Counted from the first letter of the stretch, positions 8,406 to 17,878 are shown. The stretch is DNA of 64,000 nucleotides from Paraburkholderia bannensis NBRC 103871 (GCF_000685015.1 NZ_BAYA01000015.1:1-64000); one strand, 5' to 3'. Program-made: numbers and translations. The notes: a model not told the origin generated them from the sequence alone.

Positions 8406-9641
8406 TCAAGCGTGGGGGCTGCCCTGCTCAAGGTGCCGCAGCAGCTTGCCGACCATTGCGCTCACAACGAGCGAAAGAATCACGAAGAACACCGCAAGCG
8501 GCGTGAGCGACTGCACGGACACGAAACCCGCCAGCGCCATCATGGCCGACGACACGAGCAGCAGCGCACAGCCGAGAATCGCGCTCGTCATCCCGGCAAT
8601 ATGCGGGAACAGCGAATTGCCCTTGGCCATCAAGGTGGGATACATCGCCCCGGCGCAGAACCCCATCAGCAGCACCGGCGTGGCGAGCGTCCAGACCCGC
8701 AGGCCGACGGTCAGCGAGAGCACCAGCATCGCGATCGATGCGACCGCCATGAGGCGCGTGCCGATGCGCAGGCGTTGCTCCGGCGTCGGCAGTTTCGGGC
8801 CGTGCACGCGATTCGACAGGCCGCCCAGGAAGTACATCATGCCGATGCCCAGCGCGAGGTAGCCAAAGAACGTGGGCGGCTTGTGCAAGGTACCCTGCAC
8901 CATGAACGGCCCGACGATATTGAAGACCAGCAGGATGCTGTAGCACAGCCCCTGGGCGAGAAAGCAGCTTTGAAACACCGGGCTCGACAGCACCTTGCGC
9001 GCGTTGTTCATGAGCGTGCGCGGCTCCAGATGCACGGGCTGGCGCAAGGTTTCGCGATAACGCCACAGGAACGCCCACATCACCACCGAACAGGCCAGCA
9101 GGAACACGAGACACGCCTGCCAGCCGAACCACGTCTGCAAATGCGCGCCGATCACCGGCGCGATAATCGGCGCCAGCCCCCACGCGATCGACATATAGGT
9201 GAAGGCGTGCACCAGCGCCATGCCGGTGAACGAATCCGTGATGATCGCCTTCGCGAGCAGGTTGGTGGTCGAGATCCCGAAGCCTTGCAGGCATCGCGCC
9301 ACCAGGAACAGGCCGATATTGGGCGCGGCCAGCGAGAGCACGCAGCCGATCGTGTAGATCACCAGCCCGCCTGCCAGCACGCGCTTGCGCCCGTAGGCAT
9401 CGGCGATCGGGCCGAACACCAGTTGCCCGAGCGCATACGCCGCCATGTAGCCGGAAACGCTCGACTGGATCGCCTGCGACGAGGTGGAGAAGTAATGCGC
9501 CATCGCGGGCAATGCGGGCACATACACGTCGATGGCGAATTGACCCGCCGAGGCGAACAGGCAGATCAGCACCAGCAGGAAAGCTGGCGTGTTCGATGCG
9601 CGCGGCAGTTCAAGGGTGCGGTCGAGGCTTTCGTGGCTCAT
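8406..9641 (-). CDS. Bcr/CflA-family MFS drug exporter
   Basis: A 411-residue, 12-helix transporter. The N-terminal half has the DHA1 marks of Bcr/CflA: AIDVYVPALPAM in helix 1 (motif D1) and GPIADAYGRKRVLAGG in the loop between helices 2 and 3 (motif A). It should export drugs or dipeptides by proton antiport. The gene diverges from an AraC-type regulator at 9822, separated by 180 bp, so that regulator may control it. The C-terminus converges on the alkene reductase gene with about 50 bp between. Confidence 0.9.
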   Translation of the reverse strand: MSHESLDRTLELPRASNTPAFLLVLICLFASAGQFAIDVYVPALPAMAHYFSTSSQAIQSSVSGYMAAYALGQLVFGPIADAYGRKRVLAGGLVIYTIGCVLSLAAPNIGLFLVARCLQGFGISTTNLLAKAIITDSFTGMALVHAFTYMSIAWGLAPIIAPVIGAHLQTWFGWQACLVFLLACSVVMWAFLWRYRETLRQPVHLEPRTLMNNARKVLSSPVFQSCFLAQGLCYSILLVFNIVGPFMVQGTLHKPPTFFGYLALGIGMMYFLGGLSNRVHGPKLPTPEQRLRIGTRLMAVASIAMLVLSLTVGLRVWTLATPVLLMGFCAGAMYPTLMAKGNSLFPHIAGMTSAILGCALLLVSSAMMALAGFVSVQSLTPLAVFFVILSLVVSAMVGKLLRHLEQGSPHA

Positions 9642-9821
9642 GAGTACGTCGGGATGGCGAATTCGGCCGCCATACTAGCAAGAGTTGGACAAACCGGTGC
9701 AAGCGCGTTGGGGACTGACACGCGAGCGCCTGCCATTCAGGGCAGCATCGCCTGATTTGCGTTTTGCGCGCCAGGCGTCTTGAATAACGACTGGATACCC
9801 CAATTCGGAGGCCGCCCGACC

Positions 9822-10706
9822 ATGACTGCGCCATCGCCCCTGCTGGAACCCGAAGTGCTCTTTTCAAGCGCGGGACGAGGATGGAGCGGACTGGACGCCG
9901 CGCTCGTGCGCGTCCCGCGCGGCCTGACCCATGTTCCGGGCGGCGAGATGCACAGACTCGGCCTGCACTACGGGCCGCCCGTCAATGCGGATTGCCAGTG
10001 CGACGGCCAGCGCCTGCGCCGCCTGCAAAAGCCTGGCGATATCGGCTTCGTGCCGGCAGGCATGGATTCGTCGTGGGAAGACGATGCGGAGTGCCGGATC
10101 CTGCGGCTGGCGCTGCCGCAGTCGCTGTTCGATCGGGTCGCGACGGATCTGGGCAAGGATGCGTCCAGCATCGACCTGATCCCGCAGATCCAGCTTCGCG
10201 ATACGCGCATCGAGGCAATCGGCTGGGCGATCAAGACCGAACTGGAGGCGGATACGCCATCCGATCCGCTCTATATCGATCATCTTGCTAGCGCGCTCGT
10301 GATCCGGCTGTTCGATGCGGCCAGCGACGCCCACGGCATCATGGACAAGCACGCGCTCCTGGAACGGTCACGCACACCCAGGATGTCCACGCGTCAGTTG
10401 GGCCTGCTGACCGAGTTCATCGAGCGCAACCTCGACCAGTCGCTGCACATCGGCAGCCTGGCGACGTTTGCGGGCCTCAGCGCCACGCGCCTCAAGAGCC
10501 TGTTTCGCAACAGCACGGGCCAGTCCGTACATCAATACGTGATCCGCCGCCGCGCCGAACACGCCCGCATGCTGCTGGCGACGACCACGACGCCCGCGAG
10601 CGAGATCGCGCTCGCGTCCGGCTTTGCACACCAAAGCCACATGACGTCGACGATGCGCCGTGTACTCGGCCAGACGCCAGGCGAGATCGCCCGTCCGCGT
10701 CGATAA
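9822..10706 (+). CDS. AraC-family transcriptional regulator
   Basis: A 294-residue regulator with an N-terminal cupin-like sensor region (about 20-160) and a C-terminal double-HTH DNA-binding domain (about 190-292; FAGLSATRLKSLFRNSTGQSVHQYV, then the second helix with ASGFAHQSHMTSTMRRVLGQTP). The ATG at 9822 follows GGAGG at 9807-9811; a TTG start at 9780 would put that site inside the gene. It sits between the divergent Bcr/CflA exporter and a downstream NAD(P)-binding protein gene, either of which could be its target. Confidence 0.9.
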   Translation: MTAPSPLLEPEVLFSSAGRGWSGLDAALVRVPRGLTHVPGGEMHRLGLHYGPPVNADCQCDGQRLRRLQKPGDIGFVPAGMDSSWEDDAECRILRLALPQSLFDRVATDLGKDASSIDLIPQIQLRDTRIEAIGWAIKTELEADTPSDPLYIDHLASALVIRLFDAASDAHGIMDKHALLERSRTPRMSTRQLGLLTEFIERNLDQSLHIGSLATFAGLSATRLKSLFRNSTGQSVHQYVIRRRAEHARMLLATTTTPASEIALASGFAHQSHMTSTMRRVLGQTPGEIARPRR

Positions 10707-10804
10707 ATCCGCCCGATTCTGCAAACGGGCGTCCGAACCTGCGCGAAGCCCGTCGCCCGATTGCCTAGCCTTGGCGTTCTTGCCACGCGACTAGGGAATC
10801 GAAC

Positions 10805-11704
10805 ATGTTCGCCATCGTTGGAGCGACTGGGAAAGTGGGGTATGCAACGGCATCGGCGCTGCGCAAAGCGGGCTTGCCGGTGCGAGGTATCGTGCGCGAT
10901 GCGGCAAAAGGCAATCGGCTGCGCGAGATCGGCTGTGACATCGCGGTGGCCGATCTGCACGACGCCGCAGGCCTTGCGACGGCCATCGGAGACGCGAGCG
11001 GCGTGCAGGTCATCCTCCCGTCCGACCCGCGCGCGAGGGACACCGCGTTGGACATGCGCCACACGATCGAGAGCCTCGCGAACGCGCTGGAACAGACGCG
11101 TCCAATGCGTATTCTGGCCGTGTCCGACTATGGCGCACACGTGGCCCATGACATCGGCATGCCGTCGCTGTTTCGCGCTTTCGAGGCGCGGCTTGGCCAG
11201 CTCCAGGGTCAGAAGCTGATCCTGCGTTCGGCGGAACACATGGAGAACTGGGGGCGAGCGTTGCCTGCGGCCATGGCGTCCGGCGTGTTGCCGAGCTTTC
11301 AGGAGCCGCTCGACATGACCTGCCCAACGATATCGGCGCCGGATCTTGGACGCATCGCAGCGGATCTCTGGCTGCGGCCCGCAAGCGCAAAGGACAACAA
11401 AGACAAAGACGACAGGGACGTCGAGATCGTCCACGCCGAAGGCCCGCGCCGATATAGCGCCAGGGACGTCGCGGCAGCGTTGGGACAGTTGCTGGGCCGC
11501 GCTATCGACGTTCGCGCCGTGCCTCGCTCGCAATGGAAGGACGCATTCGAGCGGGTCATGAACGCCCCCCTGGCCGACCTGCTGATCAAGGCCAACGACG
11601 CCCGCAACGAAGGCGGCCTGGTCGACGTCGAACCGGCAGGCACGGTTTGCCACGGCACGACCGGGTTGATCGACGCGCTGCGGCCCCTCATCGCGACACG
11701 GTGA
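10805..11704 (+). CDS. NmrA-like NAD(P)-binding Rossmann protein
   Basis: A 299-residue atypical short-chain dehydrogenase of the NmrA/TMR group. It has the N-terminal nucleotide motif FAIVGATGKVGYATA (GxxGxxG, residues 2-16) and no YxxxK active site in the usual place. Members act as redox sensors or NAD(P)H:quinone-type reductases. It follows the AraC gene by 98 bp on the same strand, so it may be under its control. A charged, lysine/aspartate-rich stretch at about 197-207 (AKDNKDKDDRDVE) looks like a surface-loop insertion. Confidence 0.85.
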   Translation: MFAIVGATGKVGYATASALRKAGLPVRGIVRDAAKGNRLREIGCDIAVADLHDAAGLATAIGDASGVQVILPSDPRARDTALDMRHTIESLANALEQTRPMRILAVSDYGAHVAHDIGMPSLFRAFEARLGQLQGQKLILRSAEHMENWGRALPAAMASGVLPSFQEPLDMTCPTISAPDLGRIAADLWLRPASAKDNKDKDDRDVEIVHAEGPRRYSARDVAAALGQLLGRAIDVRAVPRSQWKDAFERVMNAPLADLLIKANDARNEGGLVDVEPAGTVCHGTTGLIDALRPLIATR

Positions 11705-11863
11705 TCTCGCCGGGAAGCGGCGGTGCGCGCCGCTCGCGCACGGGCACCCGGCCGCATCCCTGCGCTGTCAACCTCGCCCGCATTCTCGGAATTTCCTCAT
11801 ATGTCAGCGCCCGTTCGTGCGCTTCAATGGAACGCCCTATCAACCAAACGGGAGAAAATTGTC

Positions 11864-12205
11864 ATGAGGAAAGTCTTTTTCGCGGGCGCGCTGGCGTTGG
11901 CCTCGATGGCTTCGCTGGCGTCCATTTCGGCCCTTGCGCAAGGCGCGCTACAACTGAGCGATCTGCGCGGCGTCGTCGATCCGGGCGGCGTCACCGGCTA
12001 CATCAGCGGGATCGCCACCAACACGTCCGGCACACGGATCGACAACGCCACCATCACCATCAATCTGCTCAATGCCCAGGGCGAGATCCTGGGCACGACT
12101 TCGGTGAGCGGCGCCGGCATCGCGCCAGGGCAGCACTGGCGCTTTCGCGCGCCCACGACGGTGCCTTACGATCAGTCGGTCGTGGCGATGGTCAAGACGT
12201 CTTGA
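11864..12205 (+). CDS. Secreted FxLYD-domain protein, function unknown
   Basis: A 113-residue exported protein: a signal peptide with a hydrophobic core (residues 4-20) and a likely ALA-Q cleavage near residue 25, then one small beta-sandwich resembling FxLYD domains (YISGIATNTSGTRIDNATIT). The domain is found in periplasmic and surface proteins without an assigned activity. The ATG at 11864 has GGAG at 11851. It may be a single-gene unit, facing a convergent LysR gene. The last codons and stop lie in a perfect palindrome, GTCAAGACGTCTTGAC (12191-12206). Confidence 0.8.
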   Translation: MRKVFFAGALALASMASLASISALAQGALQLSDLRGVVDPGGVTGYISGIATNTSGTRIDNATITINLLNAQGEILGTTSVSGAGIAPGQHWRFRAPTTVPYDQSVVAMVKTS

Positions 12206-12226
12206 CCGCGCAGTCCGAGGTGCCTG

Positions 12227-12243
12227 AAGTGCCTCAAGCACTT
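12227..12243. terminator. Hairpin between convergent genes
   Basis: AAGTGC (12227-12232) and GCACTT (12238-12243) form a 6-bp stem with a 5-nt loop between the convergent FxLYD and LysR genes. There is no T tract, so terminator function is uncertain. Confidence 0.35.
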
Positions 12244-12244
12244 G

Positions 12245-13168
12245 TCAGGCCGATGGCGCCTGGAGCGGGGAATCCGCCACGGGCGCGCCCTGCTTCCCCC
12301 GCGCCACCAGCCGCAGGAACGCCCGCACCGCGGGCGCTCTTTCATGCTTGCGATAAACCAGTGCGAGTTCCGACGTAATCGGCTTGCCCGCGATGGGGCG
12401 ATAGACAATGCCCGGCAGCGTCACGCAGCCCGCCAGCGCATCGGGGATCACCGCCACCCAGCCGTTCACCGACACGCATGCCAGCACCGCCAGCAACCCG
12501 CCCGGGCGCGCCGCGATACGCGGCACGAAGCGCCCGCGCCGCGCCAGTTCGAGCGTGCCGAACTCCTGCTCCGGCACGGCAAAGCTCGCTTCGGCGAGAT
12601 CGGCGGCACGCAGCGTCTCGCTCTGGGCGAACACCGACCCGGCCGGCACCGCGGCCACGAAAGCGTCGCGTTGCAGCGTGGACAAACGCAGGGAATCCGG
12701 CAGCGCGAGCGGCGGCCGCACATAGGCAATGTCGAGCAACCCCGCCTCCAGGCGGCGGCCCACGTCGTCCATCGCGACTTCGGTCACGCTGACTTCCACG
12801 CGCGGCCACGCGGCGCGAAATTCGCCGATCGAGCGTTGCAACGCGCCCGAATACACCGCCGACGACACATAACCCGCCACGATGCGCCCCGCCTCGCCAC
12901 GCGCCGCCAGTGCGGCAAGCTCCTCGCCGCGTTGCAGATGCTCCAGCGCCGCCGCCGCTTCGGGCAGGTAGGCCTCGCCCGCCGCCGTCAGCGACACCGC
13001 GCTGCGCGAGCGATGAAAAAGCCGCGCGCCCAGATGGCGCTCGGCTTCCTGGATATGCCGCGTGAGCGCAGGCGGCGCCATGTCGAGCTCCTCAGCGGCG
13101 CGCGCGAAGTGCAGATGGCGCGCCACGCTCAGGAACGCCCGCAGGTGACGCAGTTCGATACGGCTCAT
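12245..13168 (-). CDS. LysR-family regulator, divergent from an MFS exporter
   Basis: A 307-residue LysR protein: HTH at about 1-60 (LRHLRAFLSVARHLHFARAAEELDMAPPALTRHIQEAE) and effector domain at about 90-290. It shares a 132-bp divergent region with a DHA2 exporter, its probable target. The start region is odd: four tandem GTTACTT units end 4 bp before the ATG and occupy the place of the ribosome site, so no Shine-Dalgarno is seen. The effector is unknown. Confidence 0.88.
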   Translation of the reverse strand: MSRIELRHLRAFLSVARHLHFARAAEELDMAPPALTRHIQEAERHLGARLFHRSRSAVSLTAAGEAYLPEAAAALEHLQRGEELAALAARGEAGRIVAGYVSSAVYSGALQRSIGEFRAAWPRVEVSVTEVAMDDVGRRLEAGLLDIAYVRPPLALPDSLRLSTLQRDAFVAAVPAGSVFAQSETLRAADLAEASFAVPEQEFGTLELARRGRFVPRIAARPGGLLAVLACVSVNGWVAVIPDALAGCVTLPGIVYRPIAGKPITSELALVYRKHERAPAVRAFLRLVARGKQGAPVADSPLQAPSA

Positions 13169-13172
13169 GATC

Positions 13173-13200
13173 GTTACTTGTTACTTGTTACTTGTTACTT
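13173..13200. repeat. Four tandem GTTACTT heptamers abutting a LysR start codon
   Basis: The exact 7-bp unit GTTACTT is repeated four times. On the minus strand it reads AAGTAAC x4 and lies 4 bp upstream of the LysR ATG at 13168, inside the 5' leader. Change in copy number would alter the leader or divergent promoter spacing. Confidence 0.92.
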
Positions 13201-13300
13201 TTGCGAAGCAAATCGCTATTTTATGGCAATGACTGAGAACCGTCGATGATGCGACGATGCGGGCTTGATCTTCGTTCTGCTGTGCTTGACTCCCGCTCTC

Positions 13301-14866
13301 ATGTCCGAACCCTCCGTTTCCAGCGCCCCCGTCGATACCGCTTCGCCCGGCGCGAGCTTTTCGCAGCGCCATCCGAACATCACGCTCACGGTCGCCTCGG
13401 CGACCTGCGCCGTGATCGTGCTCGACACCAACGTCGTCGCCGTTTCGCTGCCGTCGATCGCGCATTCGTTCCATGCGAGCTTCGCGCAGATCGAGTGGGT
13501 CGTGAGCGCCTATATGACGGCGTTCGCGGCCTGCCTGCTGCCCGCAGGCGGCCTCGCCGACCGCTTCGGCCGCCGCCGCACGCTGCTCGGCGGTCTCGTG
13601 CTATTCGCGCTGGCGTCGCTCGCCTGCGGCGCGGCGCCGTCGGCGGCGTGGCTGATCGCGGCGCGCGCGGTCAAGGGCGTGGGCGCCGCGCTGCTGCTCA
13701 CCGCCGCGCTTTCGGTGATCGCGCACCGCTTCGCGCAAGGCCCGGCCCGCGAGCGCGCCTGGGCGACCTGGGGCATGTGCATGGGCATCGCGACGACGCT
13801 CGCGCCATGGATCGGCGGCGCCATCACGCAGTGGGCCGGCTGGCGCTGGATTTTCCTGATGAATCCGCCGATCTGCCTCGCGCTCGGTGTCGGTGCGTGG
13901 ATCGCGATTGACGAATCGCGCGATCCGCACGCCAAGCGCATCGATGCGCCCGGCAGCCTGCTGTTCGCGGCGGCGCTCGCGTGTGGCGTGTGGGCGCTGA
14001 TCGGCATTCCGGCACATGGCTGGGATTCGGCGGCCACGCTCGGCCGGGTCGCGGCGAGCGCCGCGCTGATGGCCGCGTTCGTCTGCGCCGAGCGATGGCA
14101 GGCGCGCCCGATGATCGACCTCGCGCTGTTCGGCCGCGCGCGTTTTGTCGGCGCACTGCTGGCGATGTTCGGCTATGCGGCCTGCGCGCAGGTCATGATG
14201 ACGTTCCTGCCGCTCTATCTCCAGATCGCCTTCGGCTTTTCCGCGCTGGCTGCGGGGCTGCGCATGCTGCCGTTCGCGATGGCGATGATCGTCGGGCCGA
14301 CGCTCGGCGCAAAGCTTTCGCGGCGCTTTGCGACGGGCGGCGTGCTGAGCGCCGGTCTCGCGCTGATCGGGCTTGGCAATCTCGCGACGGCGGCGTGCGC
14401 GGCAAGCGGTCACTATGTATATGTCGCGCTCGCGATGCTCGTAACAGGCACCGGCGCGGGCATCATGAACGGCGATACGCAGAAGGCCATCATGGCGTGC
14501 GTGCCGCCGCAGCGCACCGGCATGGCCTCGGGCATCAGCACGACGACGCGCTTCGCGGCCATCGTCACGTCGGTCGGCGTGCTGGGCGCGGTGCTCGCGC
14601 TGCGCACGCACGACGCACTTGCGCAGCTCGTCGCGGCGTCACCGGCCGCCGCGCGCGCCGTTGATACGCACTTCATGGCGAGCCTGCTTGCAGGCGATCT
14701 GGCGGACGCGCTGCACGCGCTGGATGCGCCGGTCGTGCAGGTGCTCTCGCACGCCGCACCGCTTGCATTCGCTCAGGGCTTTTCGTGGGCGTTGCTGCTC
14801 AGCGGCGGCTTTGCGCTGGTTGCGGCGCTAGCCGTCAAGCTGCTCGCCGATGCGCGTGAGGCCTGA
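13301..14866 (+). CDS. DHA2-family MFS transporter (EmrB/QacA type)
   Basis: A 521-residue transporter with 14 predicted helices. Marks include LDTNVVAVSLPSI in helix 1, GGLADRFGRRRTLLGG in the loop between helices 2 and 3 (motif A) and a motif C-like GMCMGIATTLAPWIGG in helix 5. It exports toxic compounds by proton antiport. The ATG at 13301 gives the usual short hydrophilic N-terminus; a TTG at 13265 is an alternative, and neither has a good ribosome site. It is presumably regulated by the divergent LysR protein. Confidence 0.88.
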   Translation: MSEPSVSSAPVDTASPGASFSQRHPNITLTVASATCAVIVLDTNVVAVSLPSIAHSFHASFAQIEWVVSAYMTAFAACLLPAGGLADRFGRRRTLLGGLVLFALASLACGAAPSAAWLIAARAVKGVGAALLLTAALSVIAHRFAQGPARERAWATWGMCMGIATTLAPWIGGAITQWAGWRWIFLMNPPICLALGVGAWIAIDESRDPHAKRIDAPGSLLFAAALACGVWALIGIPAHGWDSAATLGRVAASAALMAAFVCAERWQARPMIDLALFGRARFVGALLAMFGYAACAQVMMTFLPLYLQIAFGFSALAAGLRMLPFAMAMIVGPTLGAKLSRRFATGGVLSAGLALIGLGNLATAACAASGHYVYVALAMLVTGTGAGIMNGDTQKAIMACVPPQRTGMASGISTTTRFAAIVTSVGVLGAVLALRTHDALAQLVAASPAAARAVDTHFMASLLAGDLADALHALDAPVVQVLSHAAPLAFAQGFSWALLLSGGFALVAALAVKLLADAREA

Positions 14867-14891
14867 AGCATGAAGCTTCGTTGCGCCCGCA

Positions 14892-14932
14892 ACAAAAAAC
14901 AAAACGGGCTCGCCGAACAACAGCGAGCCCGT
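14892..14932 (-). terminator. Rho-independent terminator of the porin gene
   Basis: The stem ACGGGCTCG (14904-14912) pairs with CGAGCCCGT (14924-14932). On the minus strand it is followed by TTTTGTTTTTTGTTG. It sits between the convergent MFS and porin genes and is oriented for the porin. Confidence 0.9.
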
Positions 14933-15008
14933 CTTCAGACAACGATCAGGTGACAGTCAGGCGACGATCATGCGAAGACTTCGCCCATCCATCGACCGCA
15001 ACCGTCGA

Positions 15009-16169
15009 TCAGAACGCGTGACGCATACCGACCGTGACCGCGACCTGCGTATCGGTCGACGACGGCGACAGCGTGTTGATCATCGCGTGCGAGAGCACCG
15101 AGCCTTGCGGCGCGCCGTGGACGTTCTGGTACACGCCTTCGAGGTAGAAGTCCGTGCGCTTGCTGATCGCGTAGTCCGTCTGGATCATGCCCGTGTTCCA
15201 GCCCGGGTTCGAGCCGTTGTACGCGCCGTGCGTGTACGTGTAGGCACCCGACACCGACCATGCCGGCGTGATCGCGTACTTCACGTTCGCTTCGAAGTTG
15301 TCCAGACGCAGCGAGCCCGCGAGCGAGCCTGCCGAGTCGTCGCCGCTGCCCAGGTACGTGCCCGTGCCGAACGAGAACACGCCCGAAGCGTTGTCGATCT
15401 GCGAGTGGCTCCACAGCAGGCCGGCGGTGACCGGGCCGTAGGTGTAGTTGCCGCCCAGCGACCAGATGCGCTGACGCTGCGCGACGAAGTTCGCGCTGGT
15501 GTCGCCGGTCGTGACCGCGCCGCTGCCGCTGCCCGCGTCGTTCAGTTGCAGGTAGCCGGCCGCGAGGTTGATCGGGCCTTGTGCATACGACACCGCGAAG
15601 CCGTACGAGCGGTTGTTCGCGAAGTTACCCGCCTGGTTGCTGAACGAGTACATCGTTTCGAACGTCACGCCGTACCACGTCGGGCTTGCGTACTTGACCG
15701 AATTGTTGATGACGACCGAATTCGCCGCGAGGTTGTCGTTCTCGAACGGATGCGCCGCGAGGCTGCCGCCCCACGTATTGAACGACGCCGAGATCGGGCC
15801 GACGAGATCGTTCATCACGTCGAACTGGCGGCCGAACGTGACCGTGCCGTATTGATCCGTCTGCAGACCGACCCACGCCTGCGAGCCAAACATGTCGCCC
15901 GAGAAGGCCTGTGCGCCGTTGTTGAGAATGAAGCCCTGCTCAAGCTTGAAGATCGCCTTCAGGCCGCCGCCGAGGTCTTCCGTGCCCTTGAGGCCGAACA
16001 CCGTGTTCTGCGTGGAGCTGCTATTCAGTTGCCAGTTGCTGTGGCCCATCTGGTTGTTCGTGTAGACGAGACCGGTATCGATGAGGCCGTACAGCGTCAC
16101 GCTGCTCTGCGCGTGAGCGGAAACTGCGAACGCGCCAGTGAGTGCGAGGGCGATTAGCGATTTTTTCAT
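15009..16169 (-). CDS. Gram-negative outer-membrane porin (OpcP/Omp38 type)
   Basis: A 386-residue general porin of the burkholderial 16-stranded type. It has a 20-residue signal peptide (MKKSLIALALTGAFAVSAHA), a mature start QSSVTLYGLIDTGLVY, a loop-3-like segment near FGRQFDVMNDLVG, and the terminal MRHAF with C-terminal phenylalanine required for BAM assembly. It forms trimeric diffusion pores for small hydrophilic solutes. A GGAG ribosome site lies upstream of the ATG. Single gene with its own terminator. Several such paralogues are usual per genome. Confidence 0.95.
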   Translation of the reverse strand: MKKSLIALALTGAFAVSAHAQSSVTLYGLIDTGLVYTNNQMGHSNWQLNSSSTQNTVFGLKGTEDLGGGLKAIFKLEQGFILNNGAQAFSGDMFGSQAWVGLQTDQYGTVTFGRQFDVMNDLVGPISASFNTWGGSLAAHPFENDNLAANSVVINNSVKYASPTWYGVTFETMYSFSNQAGNFANNRSYGFAVSYAQGPINLAAGYLQLNDAGSGSGAVTTGDTSANFVAQRQRIWSLGGNYTYGPVTAGLLWSHSQIDNASGVFSFGTGTYLGSGDDSAGSLAGSLRLDNFEANVKYAITPAWSVSGAYTYTHGAYNGSNPGWNTGMIQTDYAISKRTDFYLEGVYQNVHGAPQGSVLSHAMINTLSPSSTDTQVAVTVGMRHAF

Positions 16170-16831
16170 GTTTTATGGCTCCGAGTTTGGGCGTTAATTC
16201 ATTGAATCGAATACGCTTTCCACGTGACACGTGCCGCTGCGCGCACGCCATTCGCAGATCCATGCGAATGGCGCGTAAAGCACGTCAATTGCGCAACGCC
16301 CCGATAATGACGAGCGATTATTGCGGACAATGCAATGCCCGCCTGCGCTTGCATTCACTGACAAGGCTGGCTCGCAGGCAAATACGCTCGTGACGTCGCG
16401 CCGCGTGGAAGAAAATACGATCACGCGCATCATAAGGCTTCGAAAATAAAAATTGCGTTGAAATTGAACCGGCGTTGCGCCAAAAGAACACCTCGCGATC
16501 CATGCTGGAAATCAAGGTGTAAATGAAGGTGCACGAGATCGCGCGTGCAGCGCTTATGCAGTGCAATGCCGCCCCAAAAGCGCGCATGAAACACAATAAA
16601 TCGGCGAATAAGACGGCTTCGTAAAGAAAATGAAATGTTTTAATGAAAGCCATCGATTTCGCATCGATTTGAATGGTTGTGAACATCGCAAATGCGCGAT
16701 GGAAATTCGCGGGGATTTCGAATGACGAATGCCGCCACATATTGAAGCTAGAATGCGCGGTATCGGTATCGGTATCGGCAAGAACGACAAGACAATCGAC
16801 AATCGGGCCGCCAGGCTCAGGGAGACACGCC
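16170..16831. other. Long AT-rich divergent intergenic region (porin/asparaginase)
   Basis: 662 bp without a supported gene. It is clearly AT-richer than its surroundings, especially 16,440-16,760, as expected for a porin control region. GGTATC is repeated three times in tandem at 16759-16776, just before the asparaginase ribosome site. Frames on the minus strand here run into the antisense of the asparaginase gene and are not convincing. A strong porin promoter or sRNA target may lie here, but I could not place one. Confidence 0.5.
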
Positions 16832-17878
16832 ATGACCTTCGATGCTTCGCAAACTGCAGCCGTCACGTATCGCAACGGCATCGTCGAGAGCACGCATCGC
16901 GCCCATATCGCCGTCGCGAACGCAGGCGGCAAGATGCTGCACGCATTCAACGACCCGCATCGGCTCACGCTCGTGCGCTCGGCCGCCAAGCCCGCGCAGG
17001 CGCTGGCCATCATCGCGACCGGCGCGCTTGAGCGCTTCGGCTTCGACGACGGCGACCTCGCGCTCATGTGCGGCTCGAACAGCAGCGAGCCGCGTCATAT
17101 CGAGCGCGCGCGCAGCATGCTTGCAAAAGTTGGCGTGGACGAATCGGCGATGCGTTGCGGCGGCCACGCGCCCCTCTCGGATGCGGTCTGGCGCGACTGG
17201 ATCAAGCGCGGCTTCGAGCCCACGCCCGCGTGCAGCAACTGCTCGGGCAAGCACGTAGGCATGCTGGCGGCAGCGCGCGCGATGGGTGCGCCCATCGACG
17301 ACTACCATGCAGCCGGCCATCCCCTGCAACTGCGCGTGAAGCACACCGTCGCCGAAGTCTGCGACCTGCCCGACGATGGCGTGCAATGGGGCATCGACGG
17401 CTGCAACCTGCCGACACCGGCCTTCCCGCTCGATCGGCTCGCGCGTCTTTACGCAAAGCTCGCACAGGCGGCGGACGGCGACGCAAAGGACGCGCGCGGT
17501 GAAGCACTCGCGCATATCTATCGCGCGATGACCACGCATCCGGAACTGGTCGCGGGCGAGCAGCGCTTCTGCACGACGCTGATGCGTGCGTTTGGCGGCG
17601 CGCTGGTCGGCAAGGTGGGCGCGGACGGCAGCTATGCGATTGGCGTGCGCAAGAGCGCGCTGAAGAACGCCGACGAAGCCATCGGCATCGCCGTGAAAGT
17701 GGAAGACGGAAACCTGACCGCGCTCTATGCGATCGTCGCGGCGGTGCTGCAGCAACTGGACATTGGCACGCCGGAACAACGGGCCGCACTGCGCGCGTTC
17801 GACAGGCCGCCCATCCGCAACACGATGGGCGTCGAAACCGGCTATCTGGAAGTGCGCGGCGATCTGCTGAGGGCATGA
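16832..17878 (+). CDS. L-asparaginase, Rhizobium etli ReAV type (Asparaginase_II family)
   Basis: A 348-residue cytoplasmic asparaginase unrelated to E. coli AnsA/AnsB. The catalytic and zinc-site residues described for R. etli ReAV are all present with a constant shift of two: R49-S50-x-x-K53, S82, C137, K140 (in CSNCSGKH), D189 and C191 (in GIDGCNLP). It hydrolyses asparagine to aspartate and ammonia. The ATG at 16832 has GGAG seven bases upstream. Monocistronic; it converges on a glycosidase gene. Confidence 0.92.
   Translation: MTFDASQTAAVTYRNGIVESTHRAHIAVANAGGKMLHAFNDPHRLTLVRSAAKPAQALAIIATGALERFGFDDGDLALMCGSNSSEPRHIERARSMLAKVGVDESAMRCGGHAPLSDAVWRDWIKRGFEPTPACSNCSGKHVGMLAAARAMGAPIDDYHAAGHPLQLRVKHTVAEVCDLPDDGVQWGIDGCNLPTPAFPLDRLARLYAKLAQAADGDAKDARGEALAHIYRAMTTHPELVAGEQRFCTTLMRAFGGALVGKVGADGSYAIGVRKSALKNADEAIGIAVKVEDGNLTALYAIVAAVLQQLDIGTPEQRAALRAFDRPPIRNTMGVETGYLEVRGDLLRA

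Noticed and set aside
16318..17067. 249-codon minus-strand frame in the porin/asparaginase gap
   Set aside because: Overlaps the asparaginase start, contains many rare codons, and has no ribosome site or known motif; the AT-rich part is better read as promoter DNA.
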